A stretch of 64,000 nt of DNA. Source: UBA6183 sp034676125 (GTDB lineage Bacteria > Bacteroidota > Bacteroidia > UKL13-3). The notes under the pieces were generated by a model. That model made no database searches. It had not been told where the DNA came from and was given only the letters and a program-made list of their open reading frames with translations. This document shows, in pieces, positions 25,211-34,949 of this stretch. The translations under genes and the position numbers were made by a program. Numbering within the stretch: position 1 is the first letter of the stretch; every line of letters begins with the position of its first letter. The stretch covers positions 23,090 through 87,089 of the forward strand of contig JAUCCO010000002.1 in the NCBI GenBank assembly GCA_034676125.1. Direction: 5' to 3'.

Positions 25211-26533
25211 ATGAAATATACAACCTTGTTTATGCTGATAATATTTGCATTTGGAAGTTTAAATGCACAGCAACAAGCAGACGTTAAAAAGCTCTCTTTA
25301 CAAGAGGCCGTAGCACATGCAAAAAAGTATAACAATACTTTAAAAAATAGCAGTTTAGATGTTTTGGCGGCTGAGAAAAAAGTAAAAGAAGTTTTAGCAA
25401 GCGGATTACCCAATGTAAATGCAACAGGTAGTTTTACAAATTACTTAACTGTACCTTCTAACGTAATTAATTTTGGTGGTGTGCAACAAGTAATTCAGTT
25501 TGGTGTGCCTTTTGGTGCAACTGGTAGCATCAGTGCCAGTCAATTATTATTTGATGGCGGATTTTTAATTGGCTTAAAAGCCTCTAAAGAATATGTTCAA
25601 CTGTCAAAAATTAATCAAAAACGCAGTGGTATTGAAACTGAAGTATCTGTTAGTAAAACTTATTATAGTGTTTTACTTACCCAAACATCATTAACGCTAT
25701 TAGATACCAATTTAGATGCATTAGGTAAAACTAGGTCGGAGTTAGAAAAATTAGTGGCAAATGGATTTATTGATAAAACAGAGTTTGATAAGATAGATTT
25801 ACAATATTCTAATCTTGAAATACAACGTGAAAAATTAATCGACCAACAAAAAACATTATTAATGGTGTTAAAAATTCAGTTGGGGTTAAACTTTGATGAA
25901 AACATTGAGTTAACAGACAATTTGGATAACATGTACGAGGCAGCTAAAAACAATATTTTTCCTGCTAAAGTTGATTATACAAATAGGGTAGAGTACCAAT
26001 TAATAAACCAATCTATTACCTTAAACAGTTTAGATAAAAAGCGTTACCAATATGGATATGCTCCTAGTTTATCTGCTATGTTCTCAACCCAACAAAATAG
26101 TTTTGGCCAAACATTTGGCGATTTAGGCAAAGCATGGTACGGAGGAACACTATGGGGTTTAAATTTAAGTATTCCAATTTTTGATGGTTTTAGAAAATCT
26201 GCTCAAATTCAGCAAGCTGATGTAAATGTTAGAAAAGCAGAGAATGATAAACTGGTAATTCAAAACAGTATCGAACAAGAGGCTTTTAATGCTCGAACTA
26301 CTTTAAATAGATCCTCAAAACAATTAGAAGTTCAAAAGAAAAACTTTGAGTTAGCACAACTCATTTACTCCCGTACCGAACTTAAGTTTAAAAATGGTTT
26401 AAACTCTAGTTTAGATTTAACAAATGCACAACGCGATTTGGAATCTGCACGCGCATCATACCTAAATACCATGTACGAGTTTTTTATTGCGCAACTTGAT
26501 TTGCGTAAGGCTTTAGGAGATATTAATAAATAG
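25211..26533 (+). CDS. TolC-family outer-membrane efflux protein
   Basis: 440 residues: a signal peptide (MKYTTLFMLIIFAFGSLNAQ) and two homologous outer-membrane efflux halves, with LSLQEAVAHAKKYNNTLKNS at the start, GLPNVNATGSFTNYL, and in the second half GLNLSIPIFDGFRKSAQIQQ and LKFKNGLNSSLDLTNAQRDL. It forms the trimeric channel of an RND pump. It lies between tetR and the adaptor, with 14 nt to the latter. Confidence 0.93.
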   Translation: MKYTTLFMLIIFAFGSLNAQQQADVKKLSLQEAVAHAKKYNNTLKNSSLDVLAAEKKVKEVLASGLPNVNATGSFTNYLTVPSNVINFGGVQQVIQFGVPFGATGSISASQLLFDGGFLIGLKASKEYVQLSKINQKRSGIETEVSVSKTYYSVLLTQTSLTLLDTNLDALGKTRSELEKLVANGFIDKTEFDKIDLQYSNLEIQREKLIDQQKTLLMVLKIQLGLNFDENIELTDNLDNMYEAAKNNIFPAKVDYTNRVEYQLINQSITLNSLDKKRYQYGYAPSLSAMFSTQQNSFGQTFGDLGKAWYGGTLWGLNLSIPIFDGFRKSAQIQQADVNVRKAENDKLVIQNSIEQEAFNARTTLNRSSKQLEVQKKNFELAQLIYSRTELKFKNGLNSSLDLTNAQRDLESARASYLNTMYEFFIAQLDLRKALGDINK

Positions 26534-26547
26534 GATAAACAAACAAT

Positions 26548-27687
26548 ATGAAAATTATAAAATCAATTTTAATGGTAACTGGTTTTGTTACCTTACTTAC
26601 AGCTTGCGGTGGAGGCAATAAGCTTGAATCTAAAAAGGCTGAACTTGAAAAGCTTAAAGCACAACAAGTTGAATTAGTAGCTAAAATAGCTGAACTAAAT
26701 GATGAAATTATTGCCTTAGGTGATACTACAACTCACGAAAACATAAGAGCAAAAGTAGTTGCAACTACAAGTGTAGCTACACAAAATTTTATCCATGCAA
26801 TTGATGTGCAAGGAAGAGTAGATGGGGATGAGAATATAGTTTATAGTGCTAAAGCGCCAGGTGTAATAAAACGTGTAAACGTAAAAGTGGGTGATAAAGT
26901 TAATGCTGGCCAAATATTAGCAGAGCTAGATGCAGATGTAATTAAATCACAAATAGAAACTGTAAAAAAGGGTTTAGAATTAGCTTCTGTGGTTTATGAA
27001 AAGCGTAAAGCTTTATGGGACCAAAAAGTAGGTAGTGAATTAGAGTTTTTACAAGCAAAGAATCAAAAAGAAAATCTTGAAAAGCAAATTGCAAGTATTA
27101 AAGAAAACATGCAGTTATATGTGATAAAGGCTGAGTATAGCGGAACGGTAGATTTAATTAGCATTAAGGTAGGTCAAGGCATTTCGCCAGGTATGCCTGC
27201 AATTAGTGTAATTAATGCTGCTGCACTAAAAATTAAAGCAGACTTATCAGAGTCGTATGCAAATATGGTTAAACAAGGTAACCCAGTTTTAATTAACTTT
27301 CCTGATATCAATAAGTCATCAAAATCAGTTGTTACTTATGCTTCAAAATCAATCAATAATTTAACACGCACATTTAATGTAGAAGTTGCATTACCTAGCG
27401 AAAACGAGTACCATCCAAATATGGTTGCCGAAATTAAAATTGTTGATTACGAAAATAAAAATGCAATGGTAGTTCCTATCAATGTTATTCAAGAAATTGA
27501 TGGTCAAAAGTTGGTTTACATTTTATCAAAAAATGCAGACAATAAAACTATTGCAAAAAAGGCTGTTGTTACTGTAGGTAAAACCTATGGAACAAGTGCC
27601 GAAATTTTAAACGGTTTAAATATTGGCGACCAAGTAATCACTACCGGTTATCAAGATTTAACCGATGGCGAAGAAGTTAAACTATAA
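26548..27687 (+). CDS. RND efflux adaptor (membrane-fusion lipoprotein)
   Basis: 379 residues with a lipoprotein signal whose Cys20 lies in LLTACGGG. A coiled coil (about 25-55) precedes the first barrel/lipoyl half (APGVIKRVNVKVGDKVNAGQ, ILAELDADVI), a helical hairpin (about 125-170) and the second lipoyl half (AEYSGTVDLISIKVGQGISP), then beta-barrel and membrane-proximal domains. It bridges the inner-membrane RND pump and TolC in the periplasm. The pump gene follows after 38 nt. Confidence 0.93.
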   Translation: MKIIKSILMVTGFVTLLTACGGGNKLESKKAELEKLKAQQVELVAKIAELNDEIIALGDTTTHENIRAKVVATTSVATQNFIHAIDVQGRVDGDENIVYSAKAPGVIKRVNVKVGDKVNAGQILAELDADVIKSQIETVKKGLELASVVYEKRKALWDQKVGSELEFLQAKNQKENLEKQIASIKENMQLYVIKAEYSGTVDLISIKVGQGISPGMPAISVINAAALKIKADLSESYANMVKQGNPVLINFPDINKSSKSVVTYASKSINNLTRTFNVEVALPSENEYHPNMVAEIKIVDYENKNAMVVPINVIQEIDGQKLVYILSKNADNKTIAKKAVVTVGKTYGTSAEILNGLNIGDQVITTGYQDLTDGEEVKL

Positions 27688-27725
27688 TTTAAGAATTGTA
27701 TTAATTAAAAGCAAAATAATATTTT

Positions 27726-30700
27726 ATGCACGATACAAATAAAGAATTTAAACCATCCAGTTGGAGTATAGATAATAAAACTAGTATTTATATAATTACT
27801 ATTATTATTACGCTTGCCGGATTGTTTTCATACAATAAACTTCCTAAGGAACAATTTCCAGAGGTTAAGTTTCCAAGCATTCTAATCACCACTGTTTATC
27901 CTGGTACTTCGCCTGCAGACATGGAACAGTTGGTTACTAAACAAATTGAAAAACAAATAAAAACCATTGTAGGAGTTAAAAAAGTAAAGAGTAACTCTGT
28001 TCAAGATTTTTCGGTAATTAATGTAGAGTTTAACACTGATCAAAATGTTGATTTGGCACTTCAACGTGTAAAGGATGCGGTTGATAAATCTAAGAATGAT
28101 TTACCACAAAATTTACCAGAAGACCCACAAGTGCGGGATATTGATGTATCGCAAATGCCAATTATGCAAGTGCATGTTAGTGGTAATTTTCCGCTTGATA
28201 AACTAAAAACTTATGCCGAAGATTTACAAGATGAAATTGAAGGGTTAAAGGAAATTACCGAAGCCAAAATGGTTGGTGCTTTGCAACGCGAAATTCAGGT
28301 TAATGTTGATATGTATAAGTCCCAAGTGGCAAACATTACTTTTATGGATATTGAAAATGCCATTAAGTACGAAAACATGACCATTAGTGGTGGCCTAATT
28401 GATATGGATGGTTTAAAACGAGCCATAAATGTTAAAGGCGAATACAAAGATCCTTCTAAGTTTGGTGATATAGTAGTACGTGGTTCAACAGGTGCTGTTG
28501 TTTATCTAAAAGATATCGCAGAAGTTAAAGATTCATACGAAGAAAAAGAAAGTTATGCGCGTTTAGAAGGCGAAAATGTAATTAGCTTAAATGTAATTAA
28601 ACGTAGTGGCGAAAACCTTATTGCAGCATCAGATAAAATTCGCGATATTGCTGATAAACTTAGTAAAGAAAAATTTCCGTCAGAATTAAAAGTTACCATA
28701 ACTGGCGACCAGTCAGAAAAAACAAGGGTTACGCTGCATGATTTAATCAATACCATTATCATTGGTTTTGTTTTGGTTACTGTAATTTTAATGTTTTTTA
28801 TGGGTACTACCAATGCCATTTTTGTGGCCATGTCGGTACCACTTTCTTGTGCAATTGCTTTTATGATTTTTCCAGCAATTGGCTTTAAACTAAACTTTAT
28901 TGTATTGTTTTCCTTCTTACTTGCTTTAGGTATTGTAGTAGATGATGCGATTGTAGTGGTAGAGAATACGCACCGTATTTTTGCTAATGGTAAAGTGCCA
29001 ATTAAAAAGGCCGCTAAACTTGCAGCAGGTGAAGTGTTTTTACCTGTTTTTTCAGGTACCATGACAACCCTTGCTCCTTTTATTCCATTAGCATTTTGGC
29101 AAGGTGTAATTGGTAAGTTTATGTTTTATTTACCCATTACTTTAATTGTTACTTTATTAGCTTCGTTGGTGGTTGCTTATATTATAAATCCTGTTTTTGC
29201 AGTAGATTTTATGAAAACCCACGAAGAGGAACAAAAAAATCGTGAGAATAAAAAAGGGTACAAAATTACTGCAATTGTATTTGGTGTTATTGCCTTGTTA
29301 TCATACCTATCGGGTAATATTGGGTTGGGTAATTTTGCTATCTTAATGTTTGGATTGTATTCATTAAACCGTTTTGTGTTATGGAAGTGGATTAAAAATT
29401 TCCAAGAAAATAAATGGCCTAGGGTTCAAAATTTTTATGCCAATGGATTGGGCATTGCAAAAAAGTCGCCCTATTTGGTTATTAGTTGGTACATTAGGAT
29501 TGTTTGTTTTTACTTTTGTATTGGTAGCTATAGTTAAACCTAAAGTTGTGTTTTTTCCAAAAGCAGATCCAAACTTTATTTATACTTACATCACTTTACC
29601 AACAGGAACATCGGCAGCATACACCGACTCTATTACTCAAATTATTGAGCATAGGGTAACTAAAGTTGTTGGTGCAAATAATCCTTTAGTAGAGTCAATA
29701 ATATCAAATGTTGCGGTAGGTGCAAACGATCCTTCGCAGTTTGAGTATAATTTTAGTCCAACGCCACACTTAGGTAAAGTTACTGTTGCTTTTGTTGAGT
29801 TTGGCAAACGTAATGGAGGTTCAACTACTGTTTATATTGATTTGATTAGAAATGCCACAAAAGGTATTCCTGGTGCCGAAATAATTGTAGAGCAAGAAAG
29901 AAGTGGACCACCTACTGGTAAGCCTATTGCTATAGAAATAAAAGGTGATGATATAAACCAATTAACACAAGTTAGTGCTGGTTTAAAACGATACCTAGAT
30001 TCGTTAACAATTGCTGGGGTTGAGGAGTTAAAATCGGATGTGCAAAGTAGTAAGCCAGAGTTGGTAATTGTGGTTGATAGAGAACGTGCAAACCGTGAAG
30101 GAATTAGTACTGCACAAATTGGTAGCGAATTACGTACTGCCGTTTTTGGAAAAGAAGTGAGTAAATTTAAAGATGCTAACGATGAGTATCCTATTAATAT
30201 AAGATACAAAGAAGAACAACGTAACAGTATTGATGCAATAATGAATTTAAAAATCACTTATCGTGATATGAATGCTGGTGGACAAATTCGCCAAATTCCA
30301 CTTTCATCAGTAGCATCAGTAAAATACGGAAATACTTATGGTGGTATAAAACGTTTAGATGATCAGCCCATTGTTACATTATCATCAAATGTTTTAACAG
30401 GTTACAATGCCAATAATATTGTTGCAAAAATTAATAAATCTATCATGCGTTATAACTTCCCAACAGGAGTGTCTGCAAAAATGGGTGGCGAGCAACAAGA
30501 TCAAGCTGAAACTGGTGCATTTTTAGGTACTGCATTAATGGTATCGTTTGGAATGATATTTTTAATATTGGTTACGCAGTTTAATTCAATATCAAAACCA
30601 GTTATTATTTTAAGTGAAATATTCTTAAGTTTAATTGGTGTGTTTTTAGGCTTTACCATATTTAATATGGAAATATCCATCATGATGACAGGAGTTGGAA

Positions 30701-31107
30701 TTATAGCATTGGCAGGTATTGTGGTACGTAATGGTATATTATTGGTAGAGTTTACCGAGATATTAATTAAAGATGGAGTGCCGCTTCGCGAAGCAATTAT
30801 TGATGCAGGAAGAACGCGTATGACACCTGTATTATTAACAGCTACAGCTACTATGTTGGGTTTAGTGCCATTGGCAGTAGGTTTTAATATTGATTTTGCT
30901 TCGTTGCTACAAACAGGTAATCCAAAGATTTTCTTTGGTGGAGATAGTGTTGCTTTCTGGGGTCCGTTGTCTTGGACGATGATTTTTGGGTTATCATTTG
31001 CTACTTTTTTAACTTTAATTCTTGTTCCGGTAATGCTTTATTTATCTGAAGGTCTTAAATTAAAATTAAAAGCGAAAAACACTACAACACAAGTGGGGGA
31101 AAATTAA
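27726..31107 (+). pseudogene. RND efflux pump permease, split by a single-base frameshift
   Basis: The pump is read in two frames. The first (27726 to a stop at 29537) covers the N-terminal half with NKLPKEQFPEVKFPSI-type RND start, and TM4 ALGIVVDDAIVVVENTHR with the proton-relay Asp406-Asp407, matching AcrB positions. The second (open from about 29374 to 31107) covers the C-terminal half with SRPIWLLVGTLG, VFFPKADPNFIYTYI, and GIIALAGIVVRNGILLVEF. The frames join if one A is removed from the A6 run at 29459-29464: GCA AAA AGT CGC CCT then reads A-K-S-R-P. Intact length would be about 1126 residues. This is either a sequencing or assembly error or a recent inactivation; all motifs on both sides are intact. 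Confidence 0.85.
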
Positions 31108-31174
31108 GTTTAAGGTGTGCTTTTTTTAACATGATTAGTGGAATGTAAAAAAACTTAAAAAAAACTAAAAAAAG

Positions 31175-31205
31175 TTTGCATTTCCTAAGTTAATAAATAC
31201 CTTTG
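31175..31205 (+). promoter_or_regulatory. Promoter TTTG-N19-TACCTTTG driving a non-coding transcript
   Basis: TTTG at 31175-31178, a 19-nt spacer and TACCTTTG at 31198-31205: one of the best consensus matches in the window, but no gene begins within 300 bp downstream. It points to an RNA gene starting near 31210. Confidence 0.75.
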
Positions 31206-31209
31206 TCAA

Positions 31210-31331
31210 GCGTTTCAGATGCAACTGACCGCAACATTAAATCGATCTAAAATATTGCATCTTTGAGTAGAGGTGCAATTTGTTTCATAGGCTAGGGTGA
31301 GCCCCGGAGAAATCCGGGGTTTCGCTTTTTA
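31210..31331 (+). ncRNA. Predicted structured small RNA, about 120 nt
   Basis: The gap 31108-31534 has no gene. It holds a strong promoter, about 90 nt of transcript, then a GC-rich hairpin and T-tract. Within the transcript, TTGCATCT (31255-31262) can pair perfectly with AGATGCAA (31217-31224) or, with one G-U pair, with AGGTGCAA (31271-31278) in a short hairpin; the two are mutually exclusive. No open frame or start codon fits. It could be an independent small RNA (a 6S-type RNA is one candidate), or a leader element for gldA 200 bp on. Family not recognised. Confidence 0.6.
31302..31330 (+). terminator. Rho-independent terminator of the small RNA
   Basis: CCCCGGA (31302-31308), GNRA loop GAAA, TCCGGGG (31313-31319), then TTTCGCTTTTT. 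A 7-bp GC stem is striking in this AT-rich DNA. Confidence 0.8.
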
Positions 31332-31456
31332 TAGGGTTTTGGTTTTTACATTTTTTGCCTACAATTTTCCTAGTTTTATAATCATTTTACTCAAAATCAA
31401 CCCAAGATAAATTTAAGCAAAATTGTATTTATAAAATTTGCCCAATTTATTAAGCC

Positions 31457-31496
31457 ATACAAGCCACTTGTATAACTATTAATGTATACACATTAA
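31457..31496. promoter_or_regulatory. Two adjacent dyads upstream of gldA
   Basis: ATACAAG-CCA-CTTGTAT (31457-31473) and TTAATGT-ATAC-ACATTAA (31479-31496), both perfect. The second covers the -33 position of a weak -7 box TATTTTCG at 31509-31516, 18 nt before the gldA ATG. This fits an activator or repressor site for the gldAFG operon. Inference from position only. Confidence 0.4.
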
Positions 31497-31534
31497 CAAC
31501 CTTTTGCCTATTTTCGCTGACTTTCATTTATATC

Positions 31535-32437
31535 ATGAGTATACAGGTAGAGCAACTTACTAAAATTTACGGAACACAAAGAGCTTTAGATGGCATTTCG
31601 TTTGAAGCAAAGCAAGGTGAGATACTTGGTTTTTTAGGGCCCAATGGCGCAGGTAAATCTACCACCATGAAAATTCTAACAGGCTACATTCCTCAAACAA
31701 GTGGAATTGCCAAGGTTTGTGGGTTTGATGTAGCAACACAATCTATAGAGGTAAAAAAGCAAATTGGATACTTGCCAGAGTTAAATCCATTGTATACGGA
31801 TATGTATGTGAAAGAATACTTACAATTTAGTGCAGAAGTACAAGGGTTAAAAAACAACGCCAATAAAATAGTAGATGAGATGATTGAGCGAGTAGGTTTA
31901 ACCATCGAACGCAAAAAGAAAATTGGCCAATTAAGTAAAGGTTACAAACAACGTGTTGGCCTTGCACAAGCTATGTTGCACAATCCCAAAGTTTTAATTT
32001 TAGATGAACCCACATCTGGTTTAGACCCTAATCAAGTAGTTGAAATCAGGGAGTTAATAAAGCAAATTGGTAAGGATAAAACAGTGTTACTCTCCACACA
32101 TATTATGCAAGAGGTAGAGAGTATGTGTACACGTGTAATCATCATCAATAAAGGAAAAATTGTAGCCGATGATAATATTAGCGCATTGCAACAACAAAGT
32201 AAAAATGAACTAACTATTGTGGTTGAGTTTAAAAATGATATTTCAGAAGCGGTGCTTAAAAATATTGAAGGTGTTAAGTTGGTTAAACAAAAAGGTAAAC
32301 GGTATTTTTTAAAATGTTCTATCGATGTGCGCGAACAGGTTTCTAAAATTGCATCAACCCAAAACTGGATACTTTTATCCATGAGTTTAGAAGAAGAAAC
32401 TTTAGAAGCAGTGTTTCAAAAATTAACCACCAAGTAA
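31535..32437 (+). CDS. gldA: Gliding-motility ABC transporter ATP-binding subunit GldA
   Basis: 300 residues. Walker A is GFLGPNGAGKSTTMKIL (about 32-48), Q-loop YLPELNPLYTDM, signature LSKGYKQRVGLAQAML, Walker B VLILDEPTSGLD and H-loop LLSTHIMQEVE. The C-terminal 80 residues form the regulatory tail common to GldA-type proteins. With GldF (permease) and GldG it forms an ABC complex required for gliding in Flavobacterium johnsoniae. The arrangement gldA-gldF-gldG with 32 and 43 nt gaps makes an operon. Confidence 0.9.
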   Translation: MSIQVEQLTKIYGTQRALDGISFEAKQGEILGFLGPNGAGKSTTMKILTGYIPQTSGIAKVCGFDVATQSIEVKKQIGYLPELNPLYTDMYVKEYLQFSAEVQGLKNNANKIVDEMIERVGLTIERKKKIGQLSKGYKQRVGLAQAMLHNPKVLILDEPTSGLDPNQVVEIRELIKQIGKDKTVLLSTHIMQEVESMCTRVIIINKGKIVADDNISALQQQSKNELTIVVEFKNDISEAVLKNIEGVKLVKQKGKRYFLKCSIDVREQVSKIASTQNWILLSMSLEEETLEAVFQKLTTK

Positions 32438-32469
32438 ATTTTCAAATCATAAATTAGCTTGCTATATTA

Positions 32470-33198
32470 ATGTATACAATACTAAAAAAAGAAATCAGAT
32501 CATTCCTTAGCTCATTAATTGCTTATGTAGTAATTACGGTGTTTTTAATAGCCATAGGATTATTTATGTGGGTGCTGCCAGAGTACAACATTTTTGATAT
32601 GGGATATGCCAACATGGATACATTATTTGGTATGGCACCGTGGGTATTTATCTTCTTAATTTCTGCCATTACAATGCGCAGTTTTAGCGAAGAGAAAAAA
32701 AGTGGTACAATAGAGATTATAACTACCAAACCTATAACTGATACACAAATTATTTTAGGTAAATATTTTGCAGGTGTAGTACTTGTATTGTTTTCTTTAA
32801 TACCTACTTTATTATATTTTTATACCGTATATCAGTTGGGTGCGCCCAAAGGTAATATAGATATTGGTGCAACTTGGGGTTCGTATATTGGCTTGTTTTT
32901 TTTAGCAAGTAGCTTTGTTGCCATTGGTATTTTTGCTTCGGTAATTACCGATAATCAAATTGTTTCGTTTATAGTTGGCATGTTTTTGTGCTACTGTTTT
33001 TATGCCTTGTTTGATATGTTTGCTAACTTTAATTTATTAGGTACTTATGATAATGTAGTGGCTAGTCTTGGTATAAAAGCCCATTACGATTCAATGAGCA
33101 GGGGAGTAATAGATAGCAGAGATTTGCTTTATTTTTTAAGTATAATCACCGCATTTTTATGGTCAACCAAAACTGTTTTTGGTTCGCGTAAATGGTAA
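32470..33198 (+). CDS. gldF: Gliding-motility ABC transporter permease GldF
   Basis: 242 residues, about six membrane helices, an ABC-2 type permease. Visible marks are YTILKKEIRSFLSSLIAYVV at the start, the loop FSEEKKSGTIEIITTKPITD between helices 2 and 3 (typical of NosY/GldF) and a C-terminal helix ending at the FGSRKW tail. It forms the membrane channel with GldA. Whether it exports a substrate or serves assembly is not known. Confidence 0.9.
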   Translation: MYTILKKEIRSFLSSLIAYVVITVFLIAIGLFMWVLPEYNIFDMGYANMDTLFGMAPWVFIFLISAITMRSFSEEKKSGTIEIITTKPITDTQIILGKYFAGVVLVLFSLIPTLLYFYTVYQLGAPKGNIDIGATWGSYIGLFFLASSFVAIGIFASVITDNQIVSFIVGMFLCYCFYALFDMFANFNLLGTYDNVVASLGIKAHYDSMSRGVIDSRDLLYFLSIITAFLWSTKTVFGSRKW

Positions 33199-33241
33199 TT
33201 TTTTAAATAAAAATAGTTGTTAAAAACGCCAAGCGTTACTC

Positions 33242-34933
33242 ATGAAAAAAAGAAGTTTTAAAATACAATCGTTAATAGAATTAAGTTTAGTACTTACACT
33301 TTTGGTGTTTGCTAATTTAATACTTGCTAGTTATTTTTTTAGGGTTGATTTAACCTCTGAAAAAAGATATTCATTATCGCCAAGTAGTAAAAAACTTGCA
33401 GGTAAGGTTGATGATGTTTTGTTTGTTAAAGTTTATCTTGAAGGTGAATTCCCTTCTGGATTTAAGCGGTTACGCCAATCTACCAAAGAAATGCTTGACG
33501 AGTTTGCAGCATATGCCAACGGTAAGTTGCAATACGAATTTATAGATCCTTTTGAAAACGCTGATGCAAAAAAAGCAAATGATATTTTACAAGAACTAGG
33601 CGAAAAGGGATTACAACCTACCAATGTTCAAATTAATAAGGATGATGAATCAACCCAAAAACTAATTGTACCCGGTGCAATTTTTTATTACAAAGGCAAA
33701 GAGTATCCAGTAAACTTATTAAAGGCGCAATTTGGCCAAGGTCCAGAGCAAGTAATTAACGAGTCGATTGAGTTAATGGAGTACGAAATTGCAAATGTAT
33801 TGCGCAATTGTGTTGAAACTAAAGTAAAACAAGTAGCATTTATTGATGGCCATGGCGAATTATCACGCTGGGATGTAGCAGACGCATCGCAAGCTTTAAA
33901 AGGATTTTATGCAGTTACTAGATTTGAATTAAGCTTGCAAACTCCGCAAAGTTTAATGAAAAACGAAGCATTAATTATCGCTAAACCAACGCTACCTTTT
34001 TCAGAATACGAAAAGTTTTTGTTAGATCAGTTTGTAATGCATGGCGGTAAAATTTTGTGGTTAGTAGAATCGCAATTGGCAGATATGGATAGCCTTGGCC
34101 AAAGCGGTATGTTTATGTCGGGCACTTACGATTTAAACTTGGATGATATGTTGTTTAAATGGGGCGTTCGCATCAACCCAAATATTGTACAAGATTTACA
34201 GTGTAATGCCATACCTATTTTAAGCTCGTTACGTAATGGAAACCCAGAGCAAAAATTATTACCTTGGATGTTTTACCCAGTAGCAGCGCCACCTCAACAA
34301 AATGCACACATTACTGTAAAAGGAATAGATCCTGTATTTTTTCAGTTTGCTAGTAGTATTGATACCACTGCAAATTCGCACGTTAAAAAAACGATATTAT
34401 TAACCACTTCACCATATTCGCGTGCAATTGGTGCACCTGTAAAAGTTGATTTAAACTTGGCACGTGTTCAACCAGATCCAGCTATGTTTAAATCTGGGCA
34501 TATTCCGTTAGCTGTTTTACTCGAAGGTAAATTTGTGTCGTTATTTCAATATCGTCCAGGTGCTAAAACTAACGAATTACCGTTTAAAGATTCGATATCT
34601 AATGGTAAAATGATTGTAATTGCCGATGGTGATGTAATACGCAATCAGCGTAAACAAAGTACGGGCGAAATTTTTCCTTTAGGTTATGATAGGTACACCA
34701 ATCAGCAATTTGGCAACAAGCGCTTTATTTTAAATTGTATTGATTATTTGTGTGACGATAGTGGAATTATTGAAGTTAGAGCTAAAGAAATTAAACTTCG
34801 ATTGTTAGATAAAGGTAAACTAAAAACCGAGCGATTTAAATGGCAATTGATTAATATGGTTATCCCTATTTTAATTATGTTATTGTTTGGGATAATTAAT
34901 AAAAGGGTTCGTAAACGTAAATATACTTTGTAA
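33242..34933 (+). CDS. gldG: Gliding-motility-associated ABC transporter substrate-binding protein GldG
   Basis: 563 residues: an N-terminal membrane helix (about 12-33), a large extracytoplasmic GldG/DUF4350-like domain (RVDLTSEKRYSLSPSSKKL, VYLEGEFPSGFKRLRQSTKE, VAFIDGHGELSRWDVAD) and a C-terminal helix (LINMVIPILIMLLFGIIN) with a basic tail. In F. johnsoniae it is part of the GldAFG complex. Immediately followed (16 nt) by a DUF4340 gene. Confidence 0.9.
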   Translation: MKKRSFKIQSLIELSLVLTLLVFANLILASYFFRVDLTSEKRYSLSPSSKKLAGKVDDVLFVKVYLEGEFPSGFKRLRQSTKEMLDEFAAYANGKLQYEFIDPFENADAKKANDILQELGEKGLQPTNVQINKDDESTQKLIVPGAIFYYKGKEYPVNLLKAQFGQGPEQVINESIELMEYEIANVLRNCVETKVKQVAFIDGHGELSRWDVADASQALKGFYAVTRFELSLQTPQSLMKNEALIIAKPTLPFSEYEKFLLDQFVMHGGKILWLVESQLADMDSLGQSGMFMSGTYDLNLDDMLFKWGVRINPNIVQDLQCNAIPILSSLRNGNPEQKLLPWMFYPVAAPPQQNAHITVKGIDPVFFQFASSIDTTANSHVKKTILLTTSPYSRAIGAPVKVDLNLARVQPDPAMFKSGHIPLAVLLEGKFVSLFQYRPGAKTNELPFKDSISNGKMIVIADGDVIRNQRKQSTGEIFPLGYDRYTNQQFGNKRFILNCIDYLCDDSGIIEVRAKEIKLRLLDKGKLKTERFKWQLINMVIPILIMLLFGIINKRVRKRKYTL

Positions 34934-34949
34934 AAAAGGAAGTTAAATT

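Noticed and set aside
29457..29465. A AAA AAG slippery heptamer in frame at the RND break, suggesting programmed -1 frameshifting
   Set aside because: A -1 shift leads to a stop within seven codons; the downstream half needs a +1 (or -2) shift, so this heptamer does not explain the gene.
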